Positions 1 through 5,159 of a stretch of 8,852 nt of DNA are shown here, piece after piece. The stretch comes from CAYXTC01 sp964468405 (GTDB lineage Bacteria > Patescibacteriota > Minisyncoccia > Minisyncoccales > GWA2-38-27): positions 1 through 8,852 of the forward strand of contig CAYXTC010000020.1 of NCBI GenBank assembly GCA_964468405.1, in the 5' to 3' direction. A model generated the notes under the pieces. That model did no database searches, was not told the origin of the DNA, and saw only the letters and a program-made list of their open reading frames with translations. The translations under genes were made by a program, and so were the position numbers. How positions within the stretch are numbered: position 1 is the first letter of the stretch; every line of letters begins with the position of its first letter.

Positions 1-73
1 GCGCTCCCAATGGGATTCGAACCCATATTACCAGCTTGAGAAGCTGACGTCCTGGCCGTTAGACGATGGGAGC
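1..73 (-). tRNA. tRNA-Glu (anticodon CUC)
   Basis: The minus strand folds into a complete cloverleaf. The acceptor stem pairs GCTCCCA with TGGGAGC, and the D arm pairs GTCT with GGAC around a loop containing GG. The anticodon stem pairs TCAGC with GCTGG and has one G-U pair. The anticodon loop is TTCTCAA, so the anticodon is CTC, reading the glutamate codon GAG. The variable loop is short, and the T arm is ATGGG-TTCGAAT-CCCAT. The discriminator base is G, and the final base of the window is the first C of what may be an encoded CCA tail, so the 3' end runs off the window. A second Glu tRNA with anticodon UUC would be expected elsewhere for GAA codons. The gene has its own promoter just upstream. 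Confidence 0.95.
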
Positions 74-81
74 TCATCTGA

Positions 82-110
82 AATTTACCATAATTTCTTA
101 ATTATGGCAA
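82..110 (-). promoter_or_regulatory. Probable sigma70-type promoter for tRNA-Glu
   Basis: On the minus strand a -35 box TTGCCA (5 of 6 consensus bases) is followed by exactly 17 bases and a -10 box TAAATT (4 of 6). The expected start point is about 7-8 bases downstream, so the precursor would carry only a very short 5' leader before the mature tRNA end at 73. The spacer is almost entirely a perfect hairpin palindrome, CCATAATT-TCTT-AATTATGG at 88-107. This could be a regulator site or merely AT-rich symmetry. The -35 box overlaps the end of the inverted-repeat element at 106-189. Confidence 0.6.
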
Positions 111-194
111 TTATCCTGTGTTGGAAAATAGGAGCGGAGCGAGGTAAGAAACCGAGAGGTTTCTTAAGCCGGGCATCAGGGTAATTGCCTTTTT
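106..194 (+). other. Structured intergenic element with 13-base inverted ends
   Basis: GGCAATTATCCTG at 106-118 is matched by CAGGGTAATTGCC at 177-189, giving a 13-base pairing with one G-U or mismatch. Inside lie a 9-bp perfect hairpin TAAGAAACC-GAGA-GGTTTCTTA (145-166), whose loop has the GNRA pattern on the plus strand, and a purine-rich GGAGCGGAGCGAGG run (131-144). On the plus strand the outer stem is followed directly by TTTTT (190-194), as in an intrinsic terminator or the end of a small RNA. No coding frame covers it. It may be a small structured RNA, a REP/MITE-like repeat, or a spacer between two minus-strand units. I do not recognise a known RNA family; the strand is chosen only because of the T run. 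Confidence 0.4.
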
Positions 195-214
195 CATAAA
201 CTATTAAAAAGGAC

Positions 215-247
215 AAGAAAAGCGGAGAGCAAAAACTCCCCGCTTTT
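215..247 (-). terminator. Intrinsic terminator after the 38-codon ORF
   Basis: Arms at 236-247 and 218-229 pair over 12 bases on the minus strand (AAAAGCGGGGAG with CTCTCCGCTTTT, one G-U pair) around a 6-base loop, with T residues at the 3' side. It lies 14 bases after the stop of the small ORF. The plus-strand version has one mismatch, so it may act in both directions. Confidence 0.75.
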
Positions 248-260
248 TATTCAAAGGCGT

Positions 261-377
261 TCATCTTTCCTCTTCAATATGAGGAAAAAATCCTTCAGTC
301 GCCTCAGCCCAGCAGGGTCCCTGCTCCTGCTGTTCTTGCTCGGCTTTTCTTGCTTCTTCTTTCTCTTTCTCATCCAT
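261..377 (-). CDS. Small charged protein of unknown function, 38 residues
   Basis: The ORF starts at ATG 377 and ends at TGA 261. It is supported mainly by its start: AAGGAG at 385-390 with a 7-base spacer is one of the best Shine-Dalgarno sites in the window. It is also followed at once by an intrinsic terminator. The first 19 residues are nearly all Glu, Lys, Gln, Arg and Ala (it begins MDEKEKEEARKAEQ), suggesting a soluble helix. The tail changes character: GPCWAEATEGFFPHIEEER holds a single Cys and Trp and a Phe-Phe pair. There is no membrane segment or recognisable domain. It sits downstream of the attenuator-like hairpins at 426-497 and I see no clear promoter of its own, so its expression may depend on readthrough. 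I do not recognise a family, and a chance ORF is possible. The antisense 66-codon frame (279-479) has no ribosome site and crosses a terminator, so I consider it a shadow. Confidence 0.5.
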   Translation of the reverse strand: MDEKEKEEARKAEQEQQEQGPCWAEATEGFFPHIEEER

Positions 378-420
378 GGCTTTTCTCCTTATGCCAGAGA
401 CCAACAAGTTTTTAAAGAAC

Positions 421-449
421 AAAAAAGCCGATCCATGAAGGGATCGGCT
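421..449 (-). terminator. Intrinsic terminator / attenuator hairpin behind the Mur-like gene
   Basis: On the minus strand AGCCGATCC (449-441) and GGATCGGCT (434-426) form a perfect 9-bp stem with a 6-base loop, followed directly by a run of T. This is the natural end of the mraZ operon transcript. Its 5' arm can alternatively pair with a segment further upstream (474-487), which would prevent the terminator from forming. Confidence 0.8.
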
Positions 450-497
450 AAATCTTTGAAAAAAACAACAAAAATTTAGCCAATCCCGGGATCGACT
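426..497 (-). promoter_or_regulatory. Attenuator-like set of four mutually exclusive RNA segments
   Basis: Four related segments follow one another on the minus strand: 1, AGTCGATCCC (497-488); 2, GGGATTGGCTAAAT (487-474); 3, ATTTAGCCGATCCC (453-440); 4, GGATCGGCT (434-426) followed by T residues. Segment 1 can pair with 2 (8 bp with G-U pairs, CCGG loop). Segment 2 pairs with 3 over 14 bases with only one G-U pair. Segment 3 pairs with 4 to form the terminator. This 1:2, 2:3, 3:4 layout is that of a classical amino-acid-operon attenuator, with 2:3 as antiterminator. The pairings are read by eye with no energy calculation. The repeats could also simply be a duplicated terminator arm. Confidence 0.4.
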
Positions 498-538
498 ACT
501 TTTTTAATTACGATGAATGTGGTTGTTAGTTCCTCCAT
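476..538 (-). CDS. Possible 20-codon leader peptide of the attenuator
   Basis: A short frame starts at ATG 538, 35 bases after the stop of the Mur-like gene, and ends at TAA 478-476 inside attenuator segment 2. The product would read MEELTTTFIVIKKVVDPGIG, with three Thr codons and an Ile-Val-Ile-Lys-Lys-Val-Val run just before and into segment 1. A ribosome stalled in that run would cover segment 1 and free segment 2. One reaching the stop would cover segment 2 and allow the terminator. Against it: there is no convincing Shine-Dalgarno sequence, and a 20-codon frame is expected by chance. Treat it as a hypothesis tied to the hairpins. Confidence 0.22.
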   Translation of the reverse strand: MEELTTTFIVIKKVVDPGIG

Positions 539-573
539 ACTCTGTAATTTATGACGCGACAGGAGGCCTTTTG

Positions 574-1653
574 TTACAGTTTAATGAACTTAATTTCCTC
601 TAATACTTTTTCCATAGGAACCTCCTTAGAGGCGTCTACTAAAACGACATCTCCCTCTTTCATCTTCTCCTGTATTTCTTTTTTAGCCTGATCTGGATCG
701 TAATAATGATAGACTTTTTCCATCCCATTCTCTTTGGCTCCTTTGGCCAAAAACTTGGCCCTAGCCCCAATAGTGAACAGTAAATCACAGCTCTTTGCCG
801 CCTCTCTGCCTATTTCCTCATGAACAAAGGCAGGGTCTCTTTCTGAATTCAGCACATCTCCCAAAACAGCCACTTTTCTCTTCTCTTTGCCTATCCTGGA
901 AAGGAGTGAAAGAGCCTCTCTCATTGAAGAGAGATGGGCGTCTTTGGTGTTATCTATTATCCAGGATTTTTTTATGCCCTTTATCATTCTCATCTTCCCA
1001 GGAAGCGACTTGTAATTTCTCAAAGACTGAGAGACGTTTACTAGATTCATCCCCTCCGAAAGAGCCACCGCAGCCGCAACTGCGGCTGCATAGATTTGTT
1101 CTTTGCCAAAAACCCCTTCCAGCCAAAAAGGAATGGTATAGTTTTGATAATTAATCTTAAAATTCGTCCCTTCCAAGTCCACATTTATATCGCTGACTCT
1201 GAAGTCGGCTCTTTTTTGAAAGCCAAAGGTCACAACCTGGGCTTTGGCATAATCTTTAATTTCCCTGACAGCCTCGTCATCAAAATTTAAAAATACCCTG
1301 CCTTTTTCTTTGACAGAAGAGGCTATTTCCTTAGAGCCTTCAACCTTATCGCCGGTAAAGGATTCTTTTTCTGGGGGGATATTGCCCGTATGAGTCAGAA
1401 CCAATATCGGCCTTTTGGAATTTTTTAATAAAAAGCTTACAACAGACCTTTCTTCTTTCTTTATCTTGGTCTCGGCAAAAACAATAACTTCTTTGCGGCT
1501 TTTAGTCCAGGGCATCCTTATCTCTGAGACCTTTCGCGCCCTCTCCCCCAAAAGGCATAAAATAGCCTCTGAGGCCAGATCACATCCTTTCCCCACCACA
1601 AAAACCACTGAAGGTCTTTTAAGCAAAAAAGTGATTTTGTTGATTATGCCCAT
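574..1653 (-). CDS. MurF-like Mur ligase family protein, probably catalytically inactive
   Basis: This 359-residue protein aligns by motif with UDP-MurNAc-tripeptide:D-Ala-D-Ala ligase (MurF), but lacks the usual N-terminal substrate domain and the key ligase residues. Recognisable parts, in order: FLNFDDEAV (121-129), like the LNxDD motif of the central domain; an Ala-rich helix after GVFGKEQ (180-200), like the NxxNxxAA segment; LPGKM (217-221), where active enzymes have PGR; IIDNTKDAHLSSM (232-244), in place of DxYNANPxSM; AVLGDVL...HEEIG (262-282), typical of the C-terminal domain; and GDVVLVDASKEVPME (334-348), in place of the KGS segment. The expected P-loop GxxGKTTT is replaced by VVGKGCDLASEA (19-30), and the TNIxxxHLE region is not recognisable. 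It begins 3 bases after the ftsI stop, with GAGGA as ribosome site inside the end of ftsI, so it is the last gene of the division operon. Likely a structural or regulatory relative of MurF, or a strongly diverged enzyme. The family call is firm; loss of activity is inferred. Confidence 0.85.
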   Translation of the reverse strand: MGIINKITFLLKRPSVVFVVGKGCDLASEAILCLLGERARKVSEIRMPWTKSRKEVIVFAETKIKKEERSVVSFLLKNSKRPILVLTHTGNIPPEKESFTGDKVEGSKEIASSVKEKGRVFLNFDDEAVREIKDYAKAQVVTFGFQKRADFRVSDINVDLEGTNFKINYQNYTIPFWLEGVFGKEQIYAAAVAAAVALSEGMNLVNVSQSLRNYKSLPGKMRMIKGIKKSWIIDNTKDAHLSSMREALSLLSRIGKEKRKVAVLGDVLNSERDPAFVHEEIGREAAKSCDLLFTIGARAKFLAKGAKENGMEKVYHYYDPDQAKKEIQEKMKEGDVVLVDASKEVPMEKVLEEIKFIKL

Positions 1654-1656
1654 ATT

Positions 1657-3321
1657 TTATTCCTCTGGCTGATAGTCAGTAGGGATCTCTAAATAATTAA
1701 TAATGTATTTGGATAGCTCGTGAAATATAGGTACGGCCGAATACTCTGCTGTCTTGCTCTGAGGATTATCTAGTTTAATTAAAGCCACAAATCTTGGGTT
1801 AAAGGCAGGAGCGAACCCTACAAAACTCTGCCAGGTTTTATCAGAATAGCCTTTCTTGCTTATGCCCAAACTGGACCAAGGAATTTGGGCTGTGCCTGTT
1901 TTCCCTGCAACATAGTAGCCGGGCAACTTGGCTCCCTTGGCGAAACCGTTCTCTACTACGCTTACCAACATAGCGGTTACCTGAGAGGCTGCTTTGGAGG
2001 AAATAACTCGCTCTGGCTTCTTGATCTCTACTTTTGTCCGCTTTCCCTCTTCTACAAAAGAAGATGCCAAATGAGGCCACACCAGTTCTCCTCCATTAGC
2101 AATAGCAGAAAAGGCACGAATCATTTGAAGGGGGGTAATCTCTATCCCTTGTCCGAAAGAAGCAGTGGCGAAATTTATCTCGTACCCTTTTCTAAATTCT
2201 CTGTTTTCGGAGAATCCCTCTCCCTGAAGATCTATTCCCGTGGGCTCAAAAAAGCCAAATCTCTCAATATACTCCAAGAATAATTTATGCCCCAAAGATC
2301 TTTCTGCAAAAACCGCCCCCGTGTTAATAGATTTTTCCAAAACCTCGGTCATACTTTTCTCCCCGTGGGTGCGCTGGTCATAATTGTAAATTGTCCGCCC
2401 CCCTATCTCGATTATGCCCTTGTCGATATAGGTTGTTTGAGGAGTGAGTTTGCTCGCGTCAATAGCAGAGGCCATAGTAATGGGCTTAAAAATAGATCCC
2501 GGCTCGAACAATTTCTGGATAGCAGAATTCTGGAAAAGACCATATTCTTCGTAATCAGAATAATCGTTGGGATCAAACCCCGGCATATTAGCCAGTGCCA
2601 TTATCTCCCCAGAATAGGGATCCATAACTATAATAGTCCCCTCTTCAATCTCCAGATTTTCTCTGGCCTCTTTAAGCAGTTTTTCTGCCATAAACTGAAT
2701 GTTATAGTCCAGAGTAAGATAGATGTCGCTTCCTCTGCTATAATCTTGTTGAAAGGAAAAACTAGCTCCATTTTCATAAAACGATTCTCTCCCTTCTAAA
2801 ATAGCGTCGTAGTATCCTTCTATCCCGTACTGTCCTCTTTTTTCCCCTCCCAAGAAACCTGCTATATGAGCGGCTAACTGTTTTTGGGGATAACGACGAG
2901 ACATAAAAGTATTAACATAAACCCCCTGGAGGTCCGCTCCTTGAAGGGTCCTTGCCTCCTCTTCTGAAAGGCACCTTTTTATTTCAATGTAGGAGGTCCC
3001 CTTTTCCACTTTTTTCTTTATCTCCTCTTTATCTTGATCTATAATCTGGCCTATCCTTTCCAGGGTCTGCTCTTGGTTTTCCATCTTATGAGGAGAAACA
3101 AAAACTGAAACCTCTTTTGTGTTGGTTCCTAAAATCTCCCCTGTCTCAAAAAAAATCTCCCCGCGTTCACCTTTTAAGGGAGTATAGAGTTTATGTTGTC
3201 CTTGGGCAAAGGCCTTGTATTCTTCATGGCGGAGAATCTGGTGAGAGAACAGCTGTCCCGCTACGATTCCTCCCGCAATCAATATTAAAGAAAAGATTAA
3301 CCAGCTTCTCCATTTTTTCAT
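1657..3321 (-). CDS. ftsI: FtsI / class B penicillin-binding protein (septal transpeptidase)
   Basis: This enzyme cross-links peptidoglycan at the division septum, outside the membrane, in complex with FtsW and the FtsL-type proteins. The 554 residues start with a short basic tail and one membrane helix (about 6-27). A dimerisation/pedestal domain follows, with the RGEI motif (53-56) and a YPQ...AHIAGFLG segment (144-158). The transpeptidase domain runs from about 200 to 540 and keeps all three catalytic motifs: SIFK (276-279, nucleophile Ser276), SIN (331-333) and KTGTAQ (474-479). Length and layout fit FtsI/PBP2x without C-terminal PASTA domains. Its ATG shares one base with the TAA stop of the ftsL-like gene (TAATG), implying translational coupling. 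Position within the mraZ operon supports FtsI over an elongation-specific PBP2. Confidence 0.95.
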   Translation of the reverse strand: MKKWRSWLIFSLILIAGGIVAGQLFSHQILRHEEYKAFAQGQHKLYTPLKGERGEIFFETGEILGTNTKEVSVFVSPHKMENQEQTLERIGQIIDQDKEEIKKKVEKGTSYIEIKRCLSEEEARTLQGADLQGVYVNTFMSRRYPQKQLAAHIAGFLGGEKRGQYGIEGYYDAILEGRESFYENGASFSFQQDYSRGSDIYLTLDYNIQFMAEKLLKEARENLEIEEGTIIVMDPYSGEIMALANMPGFDPNDYSDYEEYGLFQNSAIQKLFEPGSIFKPITMASAIDASKLTPQTTYIDKGIIEIGGRTIYNYDQRTHGEKSMTEVLEKSINTGAVFAERSLGHKLFLEYIERFGFFEPTGIDLQGEGFSENREFRKGYEINFATASFGQGIEITPLQMIRAFSAIANGGELVWPHLASSFVEEGKRTKVEIKKPERVISSKAASQVTAMLVSVVENGFAKGAKLPGYYVAGKTGTAQIPWSSLGISKKGYSDKTWQSFVGFAPAFNPRFVALIKLDNPQSKTAEYSAVPIFHELSKYIINYLEIPTDYQPEE

Positions 3322-3677
3322 TATTTTTCTCTTTCCACAATTTGATTATTGGACAACTTGATATAGTTTATGGTATTCACTTGCTCAAACCCCAGATCTT
3401 TCTCCACTAAAGAGGCTAGATTATTTAAAGAGTTTGCTTGGGCCATCTGAGTGACCAGCTCCTTATTCTCTGCCCTAAGAGTAAGCAACAAACTTTCTTC
3501 CTTCCGAAGACTATATTCTCCAGTAGTTCTAGAGACAACCTGATAGATGTATAAAACGGAGAGGCCGACAAGAGCTAGGGCCACAAACAGCCAGAATAAT
3601 CTCGCTATATTTTTTGTCCCCAATTTGCTCACTTTTCTGTAAACTAGAGGTATGGTTAATGCTATTGCTCTTGCCAT
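3321..3677 (-). CDS. ftsL: FtsL-like septum protein
   Basis: This is a 118-residue bitopic membrane protein: a basic cytoplasmic N-terminus (Arg14, Lys15, Lys18, Lys22, Arg26), one membrane helix at about 27-48, and a helical, coiled-coil-like segment at about 54-93. The coiled segment contains RAENKELVTQMAQANSL, and a short tail follows. That layout, and the slot between rsmH and ftsI, are those of FtsL, which forms the FtsQLB scaffold that recruits and activates FtsI/FtsW. The sequence itself is too variable to prove identity. The start ATG lies inside the 3' end of rsmH (16-base overlap in another frame), and the stop overlaps the ftsI start. I see no strong Shine-Dalgarno site, so translation probably depends on coupling to rsmH. 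Confidence 0.82.
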   Translation of the reverse strand: MARAIALTIPLVYRKVSKLGTKNIARLFWLFVALALVGLSVLYIYQVVSRTTGEYSLRKEESLLLTLRAENKELVTQMAQANSLNNLASLVEKDLGFEQVNTINYIKLSNNQIVEREK

Positions 3678-4552
3678 GATATTTTTTCTGCCGCTCGGAG
3701 TTTAGCGCTTCGAGCACGAATATTATTTTTTTCTTCTTCTCGATTCGCCCTTACGGGCTTAGGTGTTAAGATATTTAAATCCTGTGAATGTTTTTTAAAA
3801 TATTGTTTAACTATCCTGTCTTCTAAAGAGTGGAAGGAAATCACGACCATCCTCCCCCTCTCTTTTAATATTTGATGGGCCTGAGGAAGCAGATCTTCTA
3901 AATTTTTCAATTCATCGTTCACTGCGATCCTCAGTGCCTGAAAGGTTCTCGTAGCAAAAGAGATCCTTCCCCTCAAATAATGCTTGGGCACTGCTCTCTT
4001 AACAATCTCTACCAATTGTTGGGTTGTTTTAACAGGCTTTATCTTTCTTTGATCTGCAACGGCCTTGGCTATCCTGCGGGCGTATTTTTCTTCTCCGTAT
4101 TCTTTTAAAATTCTTGCTATTTCTTCTTCTCCCCACTGATTAACAACTATTTCTGCTGTCAGTGTCTTCTCGGGATTGTACCTCATATCCAAGGGGCTGT
4201 CTTTTCGGAAAGAAAACCCTCTTCCCTTTTCAATATGCCGACTAGACATCCCCAAGTCCACTAGAATGCCGCCGACTGGCCCGAATCCCTCTCTTTTAAT
4301 AATATTTTTCAGTTGGGCGTAATTATCATTGACTAGAACCAGCCTCTCTTGATATTCCTCTAGGTTCTTTCTGGCTTTTCCAACCTGTTCCGGATCCCAA
4401 TCAATCCCCAACATTTTTCCCCTTGGTCCGTTTAATTTTAAAATTTCTAAACTGTGTCCCCCTTCTCCGATCGTACAATCAACAAAGTTTTCATTCTCAT
4501 TCGGCTTCAGATATTCTATAACCTCTCTGGTTAAAACTGGCTGATGGATCAT
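3662..4552 (-). CDS. rsmH: 16S rRNA (cytosine-1402-N4)-methyltransferase RsmH
   Basis: RsmH (MraW) uses S-adenosylmethionine to methylate N4 of C1402 in the 16S rRNA decoding centre. All family motifs are visible in the 296 residues: the SAM-binding loop DCTIGEGGHS (25-34), GIDWDPEQ (49-56), VDLGMSS (98-104), RGFSFRKDSPLDMRY (111-125), an inserted helical domain with EYGEEKYARRIA (151-162), ATRTFQALRI-VN (200-212), SFHSLEDRIVK (239-249) and the C-terminal RARSAKLRAAE (279-289). Length is normal for the family. The ATG follows the mraZ stop with no gap (TAAATG), and GGGAG five bases upstream serves as ribosome site. Second gene of the division operon, as in most bacteria. Confidence 0.98.
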   Translation of the reverse strand: MIHQPVLTREVIEYLKPNENENFVDCTIGEGGHSLEILKLNGPRGKMLGIDWDPEQVGKARKNLEEYQERLVLVNDNYAQLKNIIKREGFGPVGGILVDLGMSSRHIEKGRGFSFRKDSPLDMRYNPEKTLTAEIVVNQWGEEEIARILKEYGEEKYARRIAKAVADQRKIKPVKTTQQLVEIVKRAVPKHYLRGRISFATRTFQALRIAVNDELKNLEDLLPQAHQILKERGRMVVISFHSLEDRIVKQYFKKHSQDLNILTPKPVRANREEEKNNIRARSAKLRAAEKISWQEQ

Positions 4553-4984
4553 TTATACTCCCAGTTCTCCTAATTTTGAAGCAAGGTCGTCTACCTTCTT
4601 TTCCTCTTCCCCTCTATATTTCTCCCAATTGTCGCTGTCCCATATTTCCAGCCTGTTGAAAAGACCGCAAACAACCACTTTCTTTTTAAGCCCTGCGTAA
4701 TCCTTTAGATTCTCGGGGACAAGAATTCTGCCTAATTTATCCACGCTTACCAGCATAGCCCCGGCCAAGATCAGCCTTCTATAGGTTCTTGCCTCCGGCC
4801 TGCTCTCTGGCAAAGCGGCTAGCTTCTCTGCGATCTTCTTCCACTCTTTTTCAGTATAAACAACCAAACAATTATCAACTCCGCGTGTAACAATCAAAGA
4901 TCTACCTAATTCTTTCCTGAATTTTGCTGGCAGAGCTAATCTTTTTTTAGTATCAATTGTATGAAAATATTCTCCTATTAGCAT
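4553..4984 (-). CDS. mraZ: Transcriptional regulator MraZ
   Basis: MraZ is a DNA-binding protein of the AbrB-like swapped-hairpin fold that forms ring oligomers and controls its own dcw operon. The 143 residues hold the two expected half-domains, each with the DxxxR motif: DTKKR (11-15), followed by LALPAKFR, and DKLGR (82-86), followed by ILVPENL. The N-terminus MLIGEYFHTID matches the family start closely, which fixes the ATG at 4984. The ribosome site is weak; a GGGGGA run 8 bases upstream is the only candidate, and it overlaps the last putative MraZ box. It is the first gene of the operon, with its own promoter and direct-repeat operators directly upstream, so autoregulation is likely. 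Confidence 0.98.
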   Translation of the reverse strand: MLIGEYFHTIDTKKRLALPAKFRKELGRSLIVTRGVDNCLVVYTEKEWKKIAEKLAALPESRPEARTYRRLILAGAMLVSVDKLGRILVPENLKDYAGLKKKVVVCGLFNRLEIWDSDNWEKYRGEEEKKVDDLASKLGELGV

Positions 4985-4994
4985 GAGAGTTTTC

Positions 4995-5037
4995 CCCCAT
5001 TTCAGGGCTTATCCCCATATTTTTCCACATTTTTCCA
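4995..5037 (-). promoter_or_regulatory. MraZ operator: TGGRR direct repeats with 10-base period
   Basis: On the minus strand three contiguous 10-mers begin TGGAAAAATG (5037), TGGAAAAATA (5027) and TGGGGATAAG (5017). A fourth TGGGG begins at 4999, 18 bases on. Known MraZ targets are TGGGN/TGGAA-type direct repeats at 10-base spacing upstream of mraZ, and these match. They lie between the predicted start point (about 5040) and the mraZ start codon, where bound MraZ could block transcription or initiation. A further TGGAG at 5058 lies just upstream of the -10 box. Confidence 0.7.
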
Positions 5038-5104
5038 CTACACCTTCTTTATACTCCACTTTATGGGGTTAAGTCAACCCAAACTTATCCACAGATAATC
5101 CACA
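5009..5104 (+). promoter_or_regulatory. Cluster of DnaA-box-like 9-mers upstream of the division operon
   Basis: On the plus strand are TTATCCACA (5085-5093, a perfect DnaA box) and TAATCCACA (5096-5104), 11 bases apart. Near mraZ are TTTTCCACA (5021-5029, fits TTWTNCACA), TTTTCCACT (5031-5039) and TTATCCCCA (5009-5017). The latter three overlap the MraZ repeats, whose complement is similar, so they may be coincidental. The 5085/5096 pair is not explained that way. It might let DnaA influence the operon. There is no AT-rich unwinding region or dnaA gene here, so an origin is not supported. Confidence 0.35.
5048..5077 (-). promoter_or_regulatory. Sigma70-type promoter of the mraZ operon
   Basis: On the minus strand TTGACT (5 of 6) at 5077-5072, an 18-base spacer and TATAAA (5 of 6) at 5053-5048 form the strongest promoter match I see in the window. 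The predicted start near 5040 leaves a leader of about 55 bases containing the MraZ repeats. It lies directly after the terminator of the preceding operon. Confidence 0.78.
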
Positions 5105-5142
5105 AGCAAAAATCCCGCCTTATTTGACGGGATTTTCGCTTT
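5105..5142 (-). terminator. Intrinsic terminator of the AAA+/membrane-protein operon
   Basis: A 13-bp stem (5128-5140 with 5105-5117) pairs fully on the minus strand with one G-U pair, core AAAATCCCG / CGGGATTTT, around a 10-base loop. A T5 run lies in the 3' arm. The plus-strand version has one mismatch, so it could work in both directions. It lies 17 bases after the stop of the 350-residue gene and separates the two operons. Confidence 0.85.
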
Positions 5143-5159
5143 AGCCTTGCTCTCTATTT

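Noticed and set aside
106..189. SRP RNA or 6S RNA for the structured element
   Set aside because: The conserved SRP helix 8 bases are missing and the element is far too short for 6S RNA.
279..479. 66-codon plus-strand frame resembling a secreted or membrane peptide
   Set aside because: Its Leu/Phe-rich start is the antisense of a Glu/Lys-rich minus-strand ORF; it lacks a ribosome site and runs through the hairpin at 426-449.
561..583. AGGAGG on the plus strand followed by an ATG
   Set aside because: The ATG is about 16 bases or more beyond the site and opens no meaningful frame; the stretch is the antisense of the Mur-like gene's end.
1885..2799. Two long plus-strand frames (132 and 170 codons) opposite ftsI
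   Set aside because: They lie wholly antisense to a gene with intact catalytic motifs, have no ribosome sites and show no domain-like composition.
3529..3717. 62-codon minus-strand frame across the rsmH/ftsL junction
   Set aside because: It overlaps both genes in a third frame and has no ribosome site; the ftsL-like frame explains the region.
4985..5159. Replication origin suggested by clustered DnaA-like boxes
   Set aside because: No AT-rich unwinding stretch and no dnaA/dnaN neighbours; a mraZ promoter region accounts for the gap.
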